Below, one piece after another: positions 1 through 7,143 of a DNA stretch of 16,229 nucleotides (positions are counted from its first letter, which is position 1; the number at the start of each line of letters is the position of its first letter). Where the stretch lies: NCBI GenBank assembly GCA_900551495.1, contig URWG01000024.1, positions 1 to 16,229 of the forward strand. Reading direction: 5' to 3'. This stretch comes from an uncultured Eubacteriales bacterium (GTDB taxonomy: Bacteria > Bacillota > Clostridia > Oscillospirales > Oscillospiraceae). The notes beneath the pieces are model-generated. The model was not told the DNA's origin, did not search any database, and worked only from the letters and a program-made list of their open reading frames with translations. Both the position numbers and the translations under genes were made by a program.

Positions 1-38
1 AAGGAGCCTTACGGATACGGGCTCTCCGCTTGCCGGTC

Positions 39-163
39 GGAGGGCGTAGCCCGACGTGGCAATCTCATGCGAAAAGCATCGAATTCGCCGAAATCTGCCG
101 AAATTCAGAAACAATCCCGCAAGATTGCCACGACCCCTTGCGGGGCCTCGCAATGACAGACTT
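39..163 (-). repeat. Truncated interspersed inverted-repeat element (copy 1)
   Basis: The segment contains GTGGCAATCT near 55-64 and the inverted AGATTGCCAC at 122-131, then CTCGCAATGACAGACTT at 147-163. Read on the minus strand it aligns nearly end to end with the element at 4080-4210, including the A/T-richer core between the two GGCAATCT arms. The arm near position 39 lacks the expected terminal TGTCATTGCGAG: homology stops after GGAGGGCG, so this copy is truncated. No open reading frame or transposase is present. It is a MITE-like or REP-like non-coding repeat. The family assignment rests on the two copies in this window plus a general recollection that such GGCAATCT repeats are common in Clostridia. 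Confidence 0.75.
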
Positions 164-225
164 GACTTCCCCGACAAAATGACAAATTCCGATTGCTTTT
201 ACCACTATCGACAGGAGGCAGCGAT

Positions 226-1965
226 ATGAAATTTTCACAAGTGCTTGCAACACAGATGGAGCGCTGCGACTGCACGGCGCGGGAGCTGGCGCGGGCCAGC
301 GGGCTTTCCGCTGCGACGCTCAGCCGTTTTCGCTCCGGCGAGCGCACGCCGAGCCGCGAGGACTTGGAGCGCCTGATCGCGGGGCTTGCCGCCGTGTCCG
401 TGCAGCGTGGCAGACCGCTGAGCGAGGAGGCGCTGCGGGAGGCATTTTCCGCCTGCGCCGAGCTGCGGCTGATCGACCCCGAGACGCTGCGGACGAACCT
501 GAACCGCCTGCTGACGGTGCTCCCGATCAGCACGGCGGAGCTTTCCAAGGCGATCAGCTACGATCCGTCCTTCCTCTCGCGGGTGCGCAGCGGGCAGCGT
601 TCCCCTGCCGACCCCGAAAAATTCTGCGCGGACGTGGCGCGCTTCCTCGTGCGACGCTTTGACAATGAGCAGGGCATGGCGGCGGTGGCGGAGCTGATCG
701 GCATTCCGACGGAGGAGACGGAAAACGAGACGGCATATTTTTCCGCCGTGGCGCAGTGGTTAGCGGGCGGGACGGCTCCCGACGGCGGCGCACCGACGCA
801 GGAAGGCTCCGTCTCCGCCTTTTTGCAGGCGCTCGACAGCTTCAACCTCAACGAGTACATCCGCGCCATTCATTTCGACGAGCTGAAAACCCCGACGCTG
901 CCCTTCACGCTGCCCGCCTCCCGCGTCTATCACGGCATCGAGGAGATGAAAAAGGGCGAGCTGGATTTTTTCAAGGCGACCGTCCTCTCCCGCTCCGTGG
1001 AGCCGGTGCTTTTGTACAGCGATATGCCGATGGCGGATATGGCGGCGGACCTCGATTTTTCCAAGAAATATATGTTCGGGCTGGCACTGCTGCTGAAGAA
1101 GGGGCTGCATCTGAACCTCATCCACGACCTGAACCGTCCGTTCCACGAGCTGATGCTGGGGTTGGAGAGCCATATTCCGCTTTATATGACCGGTCAGATT
1201 TCGCCGTACTACCTGAAGGACGCGCCGAACACGGTATTCTGCCACTTTTTGAAGGTCTCGGGCGCGGCAGCGCTGGCGGGTGAGTGCATCGCGGGACAGC
1301 ACGAAAACGGGATGTACTACCTGACCAAGGGCAAGAGCGACCTTGCCTACTATCGGCAGCGGGCAAGCGACCTTTTGGGCAAGGCAAAGCCGCTCATGGA
1401 CATCTACCGTGAGCCGAAACGCGAGGCGCTGGACGCCTTCCTGCAGGCGGAGGCGCAGACGGGCGGGCGCAGACGGAGCCTGCTTGCCGCCCCGCCGATC
1501 TACACGGCGAGCGAGGCATTTTTGACCGCCTTTTTGGACAGGCGCGGCGTCTCCGCGAAGGAAAAGCAGCAGATTTTTACATTTGCCGTGCAGCAGCGGG
1601 AGCGACTGTCGCAGCTCATGGCGAACGGCAGCGTCCGCGACGAGCTTCCGCGGCTGACCGAGGAGGAATTTTCTGCTGCGCCGCCCTCCCTGCCGCTGTC
1701 CGAGCTGTTTTTTGAGCGCGATCTGGTCTATACTTACGAGGAATACTGCGAGCACCTGCGGCTGACCGAGGAATTTGCGGCGCAGCACGGGAAATACGAG
1801 GCGGTCTTTTCGACGGATAAGGGCTTCTGCAACATCAATATCGTCCTCCGCGAGGGCAAATGGGCGATGGTGTCAAAGGGCAAGACGCCGGTCATCCATT
1901 TTGTCATCCGCCACCCCACCCTGCGGCAGGCGATCGAGGATATGGTCCTCCCCGTTGTCGAATAA
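226..1965 (+). CDS. Large dual-HTH (XRE-like) regulator with uncharacterised C-terminal domain
   Basis: A 579-residue protein. The ATG at 226 is chosen because AGGAGG at 213-218 lies 7 nt upstream; a TTG at 193 in the same frame has no such site. Two segments look like XRE/Cro-type helix-turn-helix units: residues about 10-45 (ending TLSRFRSGERTPS) and about 98-130 (ending FLSRVRSGQRSP). The near-identical recognition-helix ends (SRFRSGER, SRVRSGQR) suggest internal duplication. A Gly/Glu-rich linker around 160-195 leads to a long C-terminal part with no family I can name; its densest conserved-looking block is about 283-332 (LLLKKGLHLN, ESHIPLYMTGQISPYYL), and the last ~60 residues form another compact segment. 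No signal peptide or membrane segment is visible, so it is probably a cytosolic DNA-binding sensor. It stands alone; ligand and targets are unknown. Confidence 0.8.
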   Translation: MKFSQVLATQMERCDCTARELARASGLSAATLSRFRSGERTPSREDLERLIAGLAAVSVQRGRPLSEEALREAFSACAELRLIDPETLRTNLNRLLTVLPISTAELSKAISYDPSFLSRVRSGQRSPADPEKFCADVARFLVRRFDNEQGMAAVAELIGIPTEETENETAYFSAVAQWLAGGTAPDGGAPTQEGSVSAFLQALDSFNLNEYIRAIHFDELKTPTLPFTLPASRVYHGIEEMKKGELDFFKATVLSRSVEPVLLYSDMPMADMAADLDFSKKYMFGLALLLKKGLHLNLIHDLNRPFHELMLGLESHIPLYMTGQISPYYLKDAPNTVFCHFLKVSGAAALAGECIAGQHENGMYYLTKGKSDLAYYRQRASDLLGKAKPLMDIYREPKREALDAFLQAEAQTGGRRRSLLAAPPIYTASEAFLTAFLDRRGVSAKEKQQIFTFAVQQRERLSQLMANGSVRDELPRLTEEEFSAAPPSLPLSELFFERDLVYTYEEYCEHLRLTEEFAAQHGKYEAVFSTDKGFCNINIVLREGKWAMVSKGKTPVIHFVIRHPTLRQAIEDMVLPVVE

Positions 1966-1985
1966 AGTAAGCACTATCGTTCACA

Positions 1986-2036
1986 CCTCGGCTCCACCTT
2001 TGGGGGAGCTGGCGCGAAGCGCCTGAGGGGGTTGTC
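1986..2036. repeat. Small palindromic intergenic repeat (GCTCC/GGGGGAGCT type)
   Basis: The stretch contains GGCTCC, then GGGGGAGCT and a tight hairpin GGCGC-GAA-GCGCC at 2011-2023, followed by TGAGGGGG. The layout (CCCTCA, small hairpin, AGCTCCC, GGAG when read on the minus strand) resembles the segment near 9911-9950, which reads CCCTCAGTCAGCTTCGCTGACAGCTCCC in two halves. I interpret both as members of one interspersed repeat family in opposite orientations. No coding content is supported. Confidence 0.5.
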
Positions 2037-2059
2037 ATCCGTGCCGAAGGCACACCGCC

Positions 2060-2098
2060 ATTCTTCACTATTCACCATTCACTGTTCACTATTCACTA
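2060..2098 (+). repeat. Short degenerate tandem repeat (ATTCACT units)
   Basis: About five imperfect units of 7-8 nt follow one another: TTCTTCACTA, TTCACC, ATTCACT, GTTCACT, ATTCACTA. The run is A/T-rich in a GC-rich surrounding and lies between two genes that converge on it. Units are too short and have no spacers, so this is a microsatellite-like intergenic repeat, not a CRISPR. Such tracts can vary in copy number. Confidence 0.7.
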
Positions 2099-2116
2099 AA
2101 TGTTGCTGCAATGGGC

Positions 2117-2135
2117 GGGCACCGAAACGGTGCCC
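2117..2135. repeat. Perfect hairpin GGGCACCG-AAA-CGGTGCCC
   Basis: An 8-bp perfect stem with a 3-nt loop, followed by CTACGG. It lies just downstream of the end of the minus-strand ATPase gene, so it could help end that transcript, but no U-run follows on the minus strand (the flank reads GCCCATTGC). It more likely belongs to the patchwork of REP-like repeats filling 1986-2140. Confidence 0.55.
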
Positions 2136-2172
2136 CTACGGATTCTATCGATACTGCCTACATATGGAATGG

Positions 2173-3216
2173 TTACAGCAGGGCGGCGACGGTTTTTTCC
2201 GTCAGTGCGGTGACGGCGGCGAAGTCCACAAACGGCTTGCAGAGCTGCTCAATGCGGTCATGGTGCCGCTTCGCCTCGCGCATATGCCGCACCGCCTCGA
2301 ACAGCAGCGACGAGACGGTGCCCGTGCAGAAGGAAAGCTCCTTGCGTACCTGCGGCGGGAGCGTCGAGTCCAGATCAATGCGGCAGAAGCACCGCCCGTC
2401 GTAGGGGAAATCCGTACACTCGCTGACGAAGGCGGTCTGCGCCGTGGGGATCAGCAGGTGGGTCGGGCGTCCCTCGGGCAGAAGCGGGCTGTGGCAGACG
2501 TAGACCTCGTGCCCGAGGGCGATCGCCTTTGCCTCCAGCAGCGCCAACGCCGTCGGCGCCAAGCCGTAGTTGTCGCGCAGGACATAGACCTGCCGGCACA
2601 GCGCTGCGGGCGTCTCGCCGCACATCCAAAGCCCCTTCGGTGTGACGCACGACAAAAACCGCCGCCGTACCGTCGGGGTCGGACCGATCGGCTTGAGCGC
2701 CGAGAGCGCCAGACATTCGCCGATCGCCTCGATTTCTTCAATGTAATGCGGCTTTTCTGTCTCCTGCCGCACGCAGTCGAGCAGCTTGTCGGCGGCGGCG
2801 AGGCAGGCGGTGACCGACGTATAACACGCCTTATTGTCTCGCTGCGCCGCAAAAATCTCCCCCTCGTTCGGACGCATGGCTGCGCTGTCATAGAACGCGC
2901 CGAAATTCAGATAGTTCATACTCCCGCCGCACAGCTTCGGCTCAAGGACGTGCGGTGCGGTGCCGTCCGCAAAGCCGAGCGACAGCGACGGCAGCACCAC
3001 CCCGTCCAGCGAATCCGGATCGGACGAGCAGAGAATGTACTGCACGTCAAGCCCCTTTTCCTCCGCCGCGCGTCCGACGGCACGCATGAAGGTGGACTTG
3101 CCGCAGCCGGAGCCGCCCTTGATGATGGTCAGCGTTTTCAGCTCGTTGAGCAGGGAATCTGCGGCGGAGACAAAGCCCTTTGGCGAACAGGCGCCGAAAT
3201 AGAATACCGATTTCAT
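2173..3216 (-). CDS. PRK06851-type P-loop ATPase, second P-loop degenerate
   Basis: A 347-residue protein starting at the ATG at 3216 (MKSVFYFG), with GGAGGG 8 nt upstream. In-frame sequence upstream has no ribosome binding site. Residues 34-42 are a Walker A motif, GGSGCGKST, followed by YILCSSDPDSLDGVVLP and DGTAPHV, the signature stretches I associate with the Firmicutes PRK06851 ATPase family. That family is a tandem duplication with two P-loops. Here the second half is recognisable (TPKG near 192-195, then VYVLRD, EVYVCH, LLIP, FPYDGR, IDLDS), but where a GxxGxGKS loop is expected (about 214-222) the sequence is RDNYGLAPT, with no glycine-lysine-serine. The second site therefore probably cannot bind ATP normally. 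Function is unknown. The gene stands alone, divergent from the 182-residue orphan. Confidence 0.82.
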   Translation of the reverse strand: MKSVFYFGACSPKGFVSAADSLLNELKTLTIIKGGSGCGKSTFMRAVGRAAEEKGLDVQYILCSSDPDSLDGVVLPSLSLGFADGTAPHVLEPKLCGGSMNYLNFGAFYDSAAMRPNEGEIFAAQRDNKACYTSVTACLAAADKLLDCVRQETEKPHYIEEIEAIGECLALSALKPIGPTPTVRRRFLSCVTPKGLWMCGETPAALCRQVYVLRDNYGLAPTALALLEAKAIALGHEVYVCHSPLLPEGRPTHLLIPTAQTAFVSECTDFPYDGRCFCRIDLDSTLPPQVRKELSFCTGTVSSLLFEAVRHMREAKRHHDRIEQLCKPFVDFAAVTALTEKTVAALL

Positions 3217-3306
3217 AACATAATCCCTCCGATATGATGTATGCGCGGCGGGCGGAAATCGTGCCTCGGCGCAAAATTCGACACCGCTCCCGCCCCGCCC
3301 GTTTCC

Positions 3307-3335
3307 TTGACAGGCTTGCAAAAACAGGGTATTAT
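3307..3335 (+). promoter_or_regulatory. Sigma-A-type promoter for the 182-residue orphan gene
   Basis: TTGACA at 3307-3312, a 17-nt spacer and TATTAT at 3330-3335 match a housekeeping promoter almost perfectly. Transcription should start near 3342, giving a leader of about 83 nt before the ATG at 3425. No clear hairpin is seen in that leader. Confidence 0.75.
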
Positions 3336-3424
3336 GATAATGGCAGAGCTGTTGAAGCCGCCGCCGAGCAGTGAGCAGCGGGCGGCAAACCGAAGAAGTT
3401 ATTTGCTGATGAGGGTAATACAAG

Positions 3425-3973
3425 ATGACAATTTCCGAACTGGTAGAGCGCATTGTCGGGCTTCCGCGCAGAGAGAGGATCCGCGCCTGCAAGAGGATCA
3501 ATGCGACGGCTGACTATTTTGAGGATCGGCAGATTACCGGCACTGTTACGACGGAGGAACTCCTCTCCCTGCTCCGCAGCAGCTATACCAGTCCGAGTGT
3601 CGCCGGATTCCTTGCAAGTGTGCTGTATTTCGTCGATTCGGACGTATTAACGGAGGAGGTTTTTCAGAAACTGTGCCGTTTTCCCAACAAAAGGCTGCGT
3701 CGAACCTTCTTAGTGGCAATTTCGCATTGCCGAATTTCGGTGTATCAATTAGAAGTGATTTGCAAGCTGCAAATCTGCTCGGAAGCCTATGCGCAGTTAC
3801 TTTGGCACGCGGCAACGAACGACTGTTTCAGCTTGACCGACGTCCGAAAAATTGTCGCAGAAAATCGGCGCTTTGAAAGGTGCGTTGACTATCTGAGCCT
3901 TGCACGGAATGAAGCTGTATCGGAGGCGAAGCGTCGGTTCTTTCACGAGCTGTCATCCGCCGCACCGCAGTAA
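3425..3973 (+). CDS. Uncharacterised 182-residue helical protein
   Basis: I do not recognise this protein. The ATG at 3425 has GAGGG at 3411-3415, 9 nt upstream. The sequence has no signal peptide, membrane segment or Cys cluster; it is rich in Arg, Leu and Ala/Ser and looks almost wholly helical, with stretches such as VAGFLASVLYFV, RRTFLVAI and YAQLLWHAATND that could be consecutive helical hairpins (HEAT-like). The N-terminus (ELVERIVGLPRRERIRACKRI) is strongly basic. Base composition is visibly less GC-rich than in the flanking genes, especially at 3600-3850, which may mean later acquisition or relaxed codon use. It has its own promoter and no operon partner. A real gene is supported by promoter, ribosome site and length; function is open. 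Confidence 0.7.
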   Translation: MTISELVERIVGLPRRERIRACKRINATADYFEDRQITGTVTTEELLSLLRSSYTSPSVAGFLASVLYFVDSDVLTEEVFQKLCRFPNKRLRRTFLVAISHCRISVYQLEVICKLQICSEAYAQLLWHAATNDCFSLTDVRKIVAENRRFERCVDYLSLARNEAVSEAKRRFFHELSSAAPQ

Positions 3974-4032
3974 GCGAAACGACCGACAGCTCGGCACAGT
4001 TATTTTTTCAAAAATTTTCCACGCAAATCAAG

Positions 4033-4264
4033 GCGAGGAGGGATAATCCCCTCCTCGCTTCAAACTGTCAAAAAGTGCCAAGTCTGTCATTGCGAGCCCC
4101 TGAAAGGGGCGTGGCAATCTCGCGGAATTATTCTGAAATACCGAAATGTTTCGGCAAAATCGAAACATTTTGCATGAGATTGCCACGTCGCTTCGCTCCT
4201 CGCAATGACACGCGGGGTAGTTTTTTGACACGCTGCAGCGAGGAGGGGGTAGTCCCCTCCTCGC
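4033..4264. repeat. Complete ~232-bp MITE-like element with long inverted repeats and terminal hairpins
   Basis: Each end carries a hairpin: GCGAGGAGGG/CCCTCCTCGC at 4033-4058 (10 bp, 6-nt loop) and GCGAGGAGGGG/CCCCTCCTCGC at 4238-4264 (11 bp, 5-nt loop). Inside them both arms continue in parallel when one is reverse-complemented: a TGTCAAAAA tract, TGTCATTGCGAG, then GTGGCAATCT with a variable few bases before it. The inverted arms are thus about 90 nt each, around an A/T-richer core (about 4122-4172). The inner part, 4080-4210, is the same element as the truncated copy at 39-163. No transposase is encoded. The element lies between the orphan gene and feoA and fills most of this 374-nt gap; either hairpin could affect transcription, though neither has a classic U-tract. 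Confidence 0.8.
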
Positions 4265-4292
4265 TTGTTATTCTTGTGCCGTGGGGCGAAAT

Positions 4293-4321
4293 TTGTCACA
4301 GATCCCGCCCGAGCGAATAGA
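4293..4321 (+). promoter_or_regulatory. Weak candidate promoter for feoAB
   Basis: TTGTCA at 4293-4298 and AATAGA at 4316-4321 are 17 nt apart. The -35 is good and the -10 is poor. It is the best match between the repeat element and feoA. I see no convincing Fur or DtxR operator. Confidence 0.3.
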
Positions 4322-4347
4322 CTGGAAAAGGCAAAGGAGGGAGCAAA

Positions 4348-4581
4348 ATGGAAACGACACTGGACTGCCTGCGCGAGGGTCAACGCGGCACGGTCTGCGC
4401 GCTGGAGATGAGCGGCGCACTGCGTCGGCGGCTGATGGACTTCGGCTTGATCGAGGGAACGCCGATCCGCTGCGTCCGAAAAAGTCCCGCGGGCAGCCCG
4501 ATCCTATACGGTGTACGCGGGACGATGCTGGCGCTGCGTACCTGCGACAGCCGCCGCATTTCCGTCCTGCCATGCGGCTGA
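4348..4581 (+). CDS. feoA: FeoA, ferrous iron transport accessory protein
   Basis: A 77-residue SH3-like FeoA protein, the usual size. Typical features are LREGQRGTV near the N-terminus, RRRLMDFGLIEGTPI in the middle (the FeoA hallmark, L-x-x-x-G-L/I-x-x-G-x-x-I) and a final strand with LRTCDSRRISV. The start has AGGAGG at 4335-4340, 7 nt upstream. FeoA is a small cytosolic partner that modulates FeoB. Its stop codon lies inside feoB (10-nt overlap), so the two are translationally coupled. It is separate here, not fused to FeoB as in some Clostridia. Confidence 0.93.
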   Translation: METTLDCLREGQRGTVCALEMSGALRRRLMDFGLIEGTPIRCVRKSPAGSPILYGVRGTMLALRTCDSRRISVLPCG

Positions 4582-6410
4582 TCGCGCTTGCCGGCAACCC
4601 CAACGTCGGCAAAAGCACGCTCTTTAACGCCCTGACCGGAAAAAACCAGCACACCGGCAACTGGCCCGGGAAAACGGTCGAGCTGGCGCAGGGGCAGCGG
4701 GAGTATAAGGGGAAAACCTACCGCTTTGCCGATCTGCCGGGTACCTATTCGCTCATCAGCCGCTCGCCGGAGGAGCGCGTGGCGGAGGAATTTCTGACCG
4801 AGGGCGGCGCGGACTGCACGGTGGCGGTCTGCGACGCGACCTGTTTGGAGCGCAGCCTGATTTTGGCGCTTCAGGTGCGGGCGCTGTGCCCGCGGATGGT
4901 GCTGTGCGTCAATCTGCTCGACGAGGCGCAGCGGGCGGGGCTGGAAATTGAGCTTTCCGTGCTGGAGCGGGCATTTCGTGCGCCTGTGGTCGGCACGAGC
5001 GTTTCGGATAAGACTGCACCGGAGCGGCTGATGGAGGCGGTGCGGTCGGTCTGCGAGGGCTTTGCGCCGCAGTGGGAGCCGTCGGAGCGCACGGCACTGC
5101 GCGGGGAAAATGAGGCGGCGTCGGACGCGATTGCCCGTCGCTACGTCCGTCGGGCGCAGACGCTGGCGGAGCGGTGCGTGAACCGAGGGCAGCAGCCGCG
5201 CCGCACGCTGACCGATCGGCTGGACCGCGTTTTTCTGCACAGAATTTTCGGCTACGGGGTGCTGCTGCTCCTGCTGCTCGGGGTGTTTTGGCTGACCATC
5301 GAGGCGGCAAACTACCCGTCTGCACTGTTACAGGCGGGCTTCGATCGGCTCGGACTGTGGCTGCGGCGGCTGTGTGCGGGGCTTCCGCCGTGGCTGCACG
5401 GGGCGCTGCTTGACGGCATTTATGCGACGGCGGCGCGGGTGATCGCCGTGATGCTCCCGCCGATGGCAATTTTCTTCCCGCTGTTCACGCTGCTGGAGGA
5501 CTTCGGGTATCTGCCGCGCGTGGCGTTCCTGCTCGACGAGGGCTTTCGGCGCTCGGGCGCGTGCGGAAAGCAGGCGCTGACGATGTGCATGGGCTTCGGC
5601 TGCAACGCGGCGGGCGTGCCTGGCTGCCGTATCGTCGATCAGCCGCGCGAACGGCTGATGGCGATCGTGACGAATTCGCTCGTGCCGTGTAACGGGCGAT
5701 TTCCCGCGCTGATCTTTCTGATCTCGCTCAGCTTTTCGGGCGGCTCGGCGCTTTTGGGCGCGGGACTTCTGACCCTGTGCGTGGCGCTGGCGGTCGGGAT
5801 GACGCTGCTGTCAAACCGCCTGCTGCATCGAACGGTGCTGCGCGGGGAGCCGTCGGCATTCGTGCTGGAAATGCCGCCCTATCGACGCCCGCGCGTTTGG
5901 CAGGTGCTGGTGCGCTCGGTCAAGGACCGCACGCTGCGCATCCTCGCCCGCGCCGTGATTGTCGCCGCGCCTGCGGGACTGCTCATTTGGCTGCTGGCAA
6001 ACTGCCGCGTCGGAGGTGTGCCGCTGCTGCGGCAGCTTTCCGAGCTGCTGGAGGCACCGGCGGCGCTGCTCGGGCTGAACGGCGCGGTGCTGCTGGCTTT
6101 CCTCCTCGGCAGCCCTGCCAACGAGCTGGTGCTGCCGGTGCTGATGATGACCATGACCGCCGCGGGGACGCTCCCCGACAGCGGCAGTGCTGCCATGGCT
6201 GCGCTGCTGGGCGGCAGCGGCTGGACGTGGCAGCTCTCCCTGTGCACGCTGGTGTTCTTCCTGTTCCACTGGCCCTGCACCACAACGCTGCTGACCGTCC
6301 GCCGCGAGACGCACAGCCGCAAATGGACGCTGCTGGCGCTTGCCCTGCCGACGGCGCTCGGGTGCCTCCTGTGCGCCGCCCTGCACCTGATCCTGTCCTG
6401 CTTCGGATAA
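4572..6410 (+). CDS. feoB: FeoB, GTP-dependent ferrous iron transporter
   Basis: 612 residues from the ATG at 4572, at the lower end for FeoB (usually about 650-770). This start places the G1 motif GNPNVGKS at residues 8-15, the normal FeoB position. Further G-domain motifs are NWPGKTVE (30-37), DLPGTYSL (54-61), NLLD (114-117) and GTSVSDK (141-147). The membrane part begins near residue 220 with HRIFGYGVLLLLLLGVFW. Gate motifs are visible: CMGFGCNAAGVPG, VPCNGRFPALIF and GSPANELVLPV, followed by a final hydrophobic stretch. It moves Fe2+ across the cytoplasmic membrane. There is no Shine-Dalgarno directly upstream, consistent with coupling to feoA. No feoC follows; a hairpin ends the unit. 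Confidence 0.95.
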   Translation: MRLIALAGNPNVGKSTLFNALTGKNQHTGNWPGKTVELAQGQREYKGKTYRFADLPGTYSLISRSPEERVAEEFLTEGGADCTVAVCDATCLERSLILALQVRALCPRMVLCVNLLDEAQRAGLEIELSVLERAFRAPVVGTSVSDKTAPERLMEAVRSVCEGFAPQWEPSERTALRGENEAASDAIARRYVRRAQTLAERCVNRGQQPRRTLTDRLDRVFLHRIFGYGVLLLLLLGVFWLTIEAANYPSALLQAGFDRLGLWLRRLCAGLPPWLHGALLDGIYATAARVIAVMLPPMAIFFPLFTLLEDFGYLPRVAFLLDEGFRRSGACGKQALTMCMGFGCNAAGVPGCRIVDQPRERLMAIVTNSLVPCNGRFPALIFLISLSFSGGSALLGAGLLTLCVALAVGMTLLSNRLLHRTVLRGEPSAFVLEMPPYRRPRVWQVLVRSVKDRTLRILARAVIVAAPAGLLIWLLANCRVGGVPLLRQLSELLEAPAALLGLNGAVLLAFLLGSPANELVLPVLMMTMTAAGTLPDSGSAAMAALLGGSGWTWQLSLCTLVFFLFHWPCTTTLLTVRRETHSRKWTLLALALPTALGCLLCAALHLILSCFG

Positions 6411-6414
6411 AGCA

Positions 6415-6449
6415 AGAGCGCTGCCTAACGCTTATAGGCAGCGCTCTTT
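6415..6449. terminator. Bidirectional intrinsic terminator between feoB and the PII-like gene
   Basis: A perfect 12-bp stem, AGAGCGCTGCCT (6415-6426) with AGGCAGCGCTCT (6436-6447), loop 9 nt. T-rich flanks follow on both strands (TTTGCTGTTAT on +, TTGCTTTATCC on -). It lies 4 nt after the feoB stop and 16 nt past the end of the convergent PII-like gene, so it probably serves both. Confidence 0.85.
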
Positions 6450-6465
6450 GCTGTTATATCATACG

Positions 6466-7143
6466 TCAGTCGATACCGAGGGTGGCGTCGATGGGCAGGG
6501 AGTAGAGAATGCCCTGCGCCTCGGTTTTGATGCCGCATTTCTCGGCGATGGCAGTCATCAGATCCTTTTTCTTCTCGCGGACGGTGACGATCAGGACGAG
6601 ATCCTGCTCCTCCTTGAGCGCCACGCCGAACTGCTTGGCGACCTGCTCGGAGCTGTCGCGCATACATTTCAGAATCGTGCCGCCCCGTGCACCTGCCGCC
6701 CGCGCCGCGTCGATCACGTCGTCGCTGAAGCCGCTGCGCACGGATACGATGATCGCACAGTATTCACCCATGGTTCGTTTTCCTCCTTCTATGCTTGCGC
6801 TTTGCTCCGGATTGCCGCTCAGCGCGTCGGCGATGCGATTTTGCAGCCCCGTGACCGGCACGGTAAAGGCGATTCCGCGTCCGCGCTCGGAGAAGAACAG
6901 CCGCTCCTCCAGCAGGCGAAAGACCCGCGGGACGTCCTGCCGTGCGAGAAGGCTTGCCGTCAGCAGACGCGTTCTGCCCGAAAAGCCGAAAATGTCCAAA
7001 ACCGCAGAGGGCGCTGTCCCTTGACCGTGCGTATGGAAGCGGAATTGCACGCCCGCGCGGTCAAACACATCGTTCAGCTTCTTTTCCCGATTCAGGTCGG
7101 TGACGGTGATCAGAAAGCAGGGGGTCATTTTCAGCTCGTCCAT
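6466..7143 (-). CDS. Tandem PII-like regulator paired with DUF1538 transporter
   Basis: A 225-residue protein. The start at 7143 is preceded by GAGGAGG about 7 nt upstream; it overlaps the end of the DUF1538 gene by 13 nt. A second ATG at 7128 would avoid the overlap but has no ribosome site. Two ferredoxin-like PII-type domains are visible: residues about 6-108 (CFLITVTD, GVQFRFHTHGQGTA, FTVPVTG) and about 126-222 (YCAIIVSVRSGFSDDVIDAARAAGARGGTIL, LVLIVTV). The second half looks most like a canonical PII with its T-loop after GARGGT. PII proteins sense ATP/ADP and small metabolites and often gate a neighbouring membrane protein; DUF1538 genes are commonly accompanied by PII-like genes. The uridylylated tyrosine of GlnB is not evident. 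Inference: it controls the upstream transporter. Confidence 0.85.
   Translation of the reverse strand: MDELKMTPCFLITVTDLNREKKLNDVFDRAGVQFRFHTHGQGTAPSAVLDIFGFSGRTRLLTASLLARQDVPRVFRLLEERLFFSERGRGIAFTVPVTGLQNRIADALSGNPEQSASIEGGKRTMGEYCAIIVSVRSGFSDDVIDAARAAGARGGTILKCMRDSSEQVAKQFGVALKEEQDLVLIVTVREKKKDLMTAIAEKCGIKTEAQGILYSLPIDATLGID

Noticed and set aside
162..190. Promoter for the dual-HTH gene starting at TTGACT (162-167)
   Set aside because: No acceptable -10 box lies at 16-18 nt; the true promoter could not be identified.
2060..2098. Possible CRISPR-like array
   Set aside because: Units are 7-8 nt with no spacers and no cas genes nearby; it is a simple tandem repeat.
2032..3237. Long open frame on the plus strand opposite the ATPase gene
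   Set aside because: It is antisense to a recognisable P-loop ATPase with a ribosome site, its start lies in repeat sequence, and its translation is low-complexity Arg/Ala-rich.
4238..4264. Hairpin as an intrinsic terminator of the orphan gene
   Set aside because: The stem is strong, but only a broken T-rich tract (TTGTTATTCTT) follows and the same hairpin occurs at the other end of the repeat element, so it is better explained as part of the element.
4281..4571. In-frame N-terminal extension of FeoB
   Set aside because: It would overlap all of feoA in another frame and place the G1 motif about 100 residues too late.
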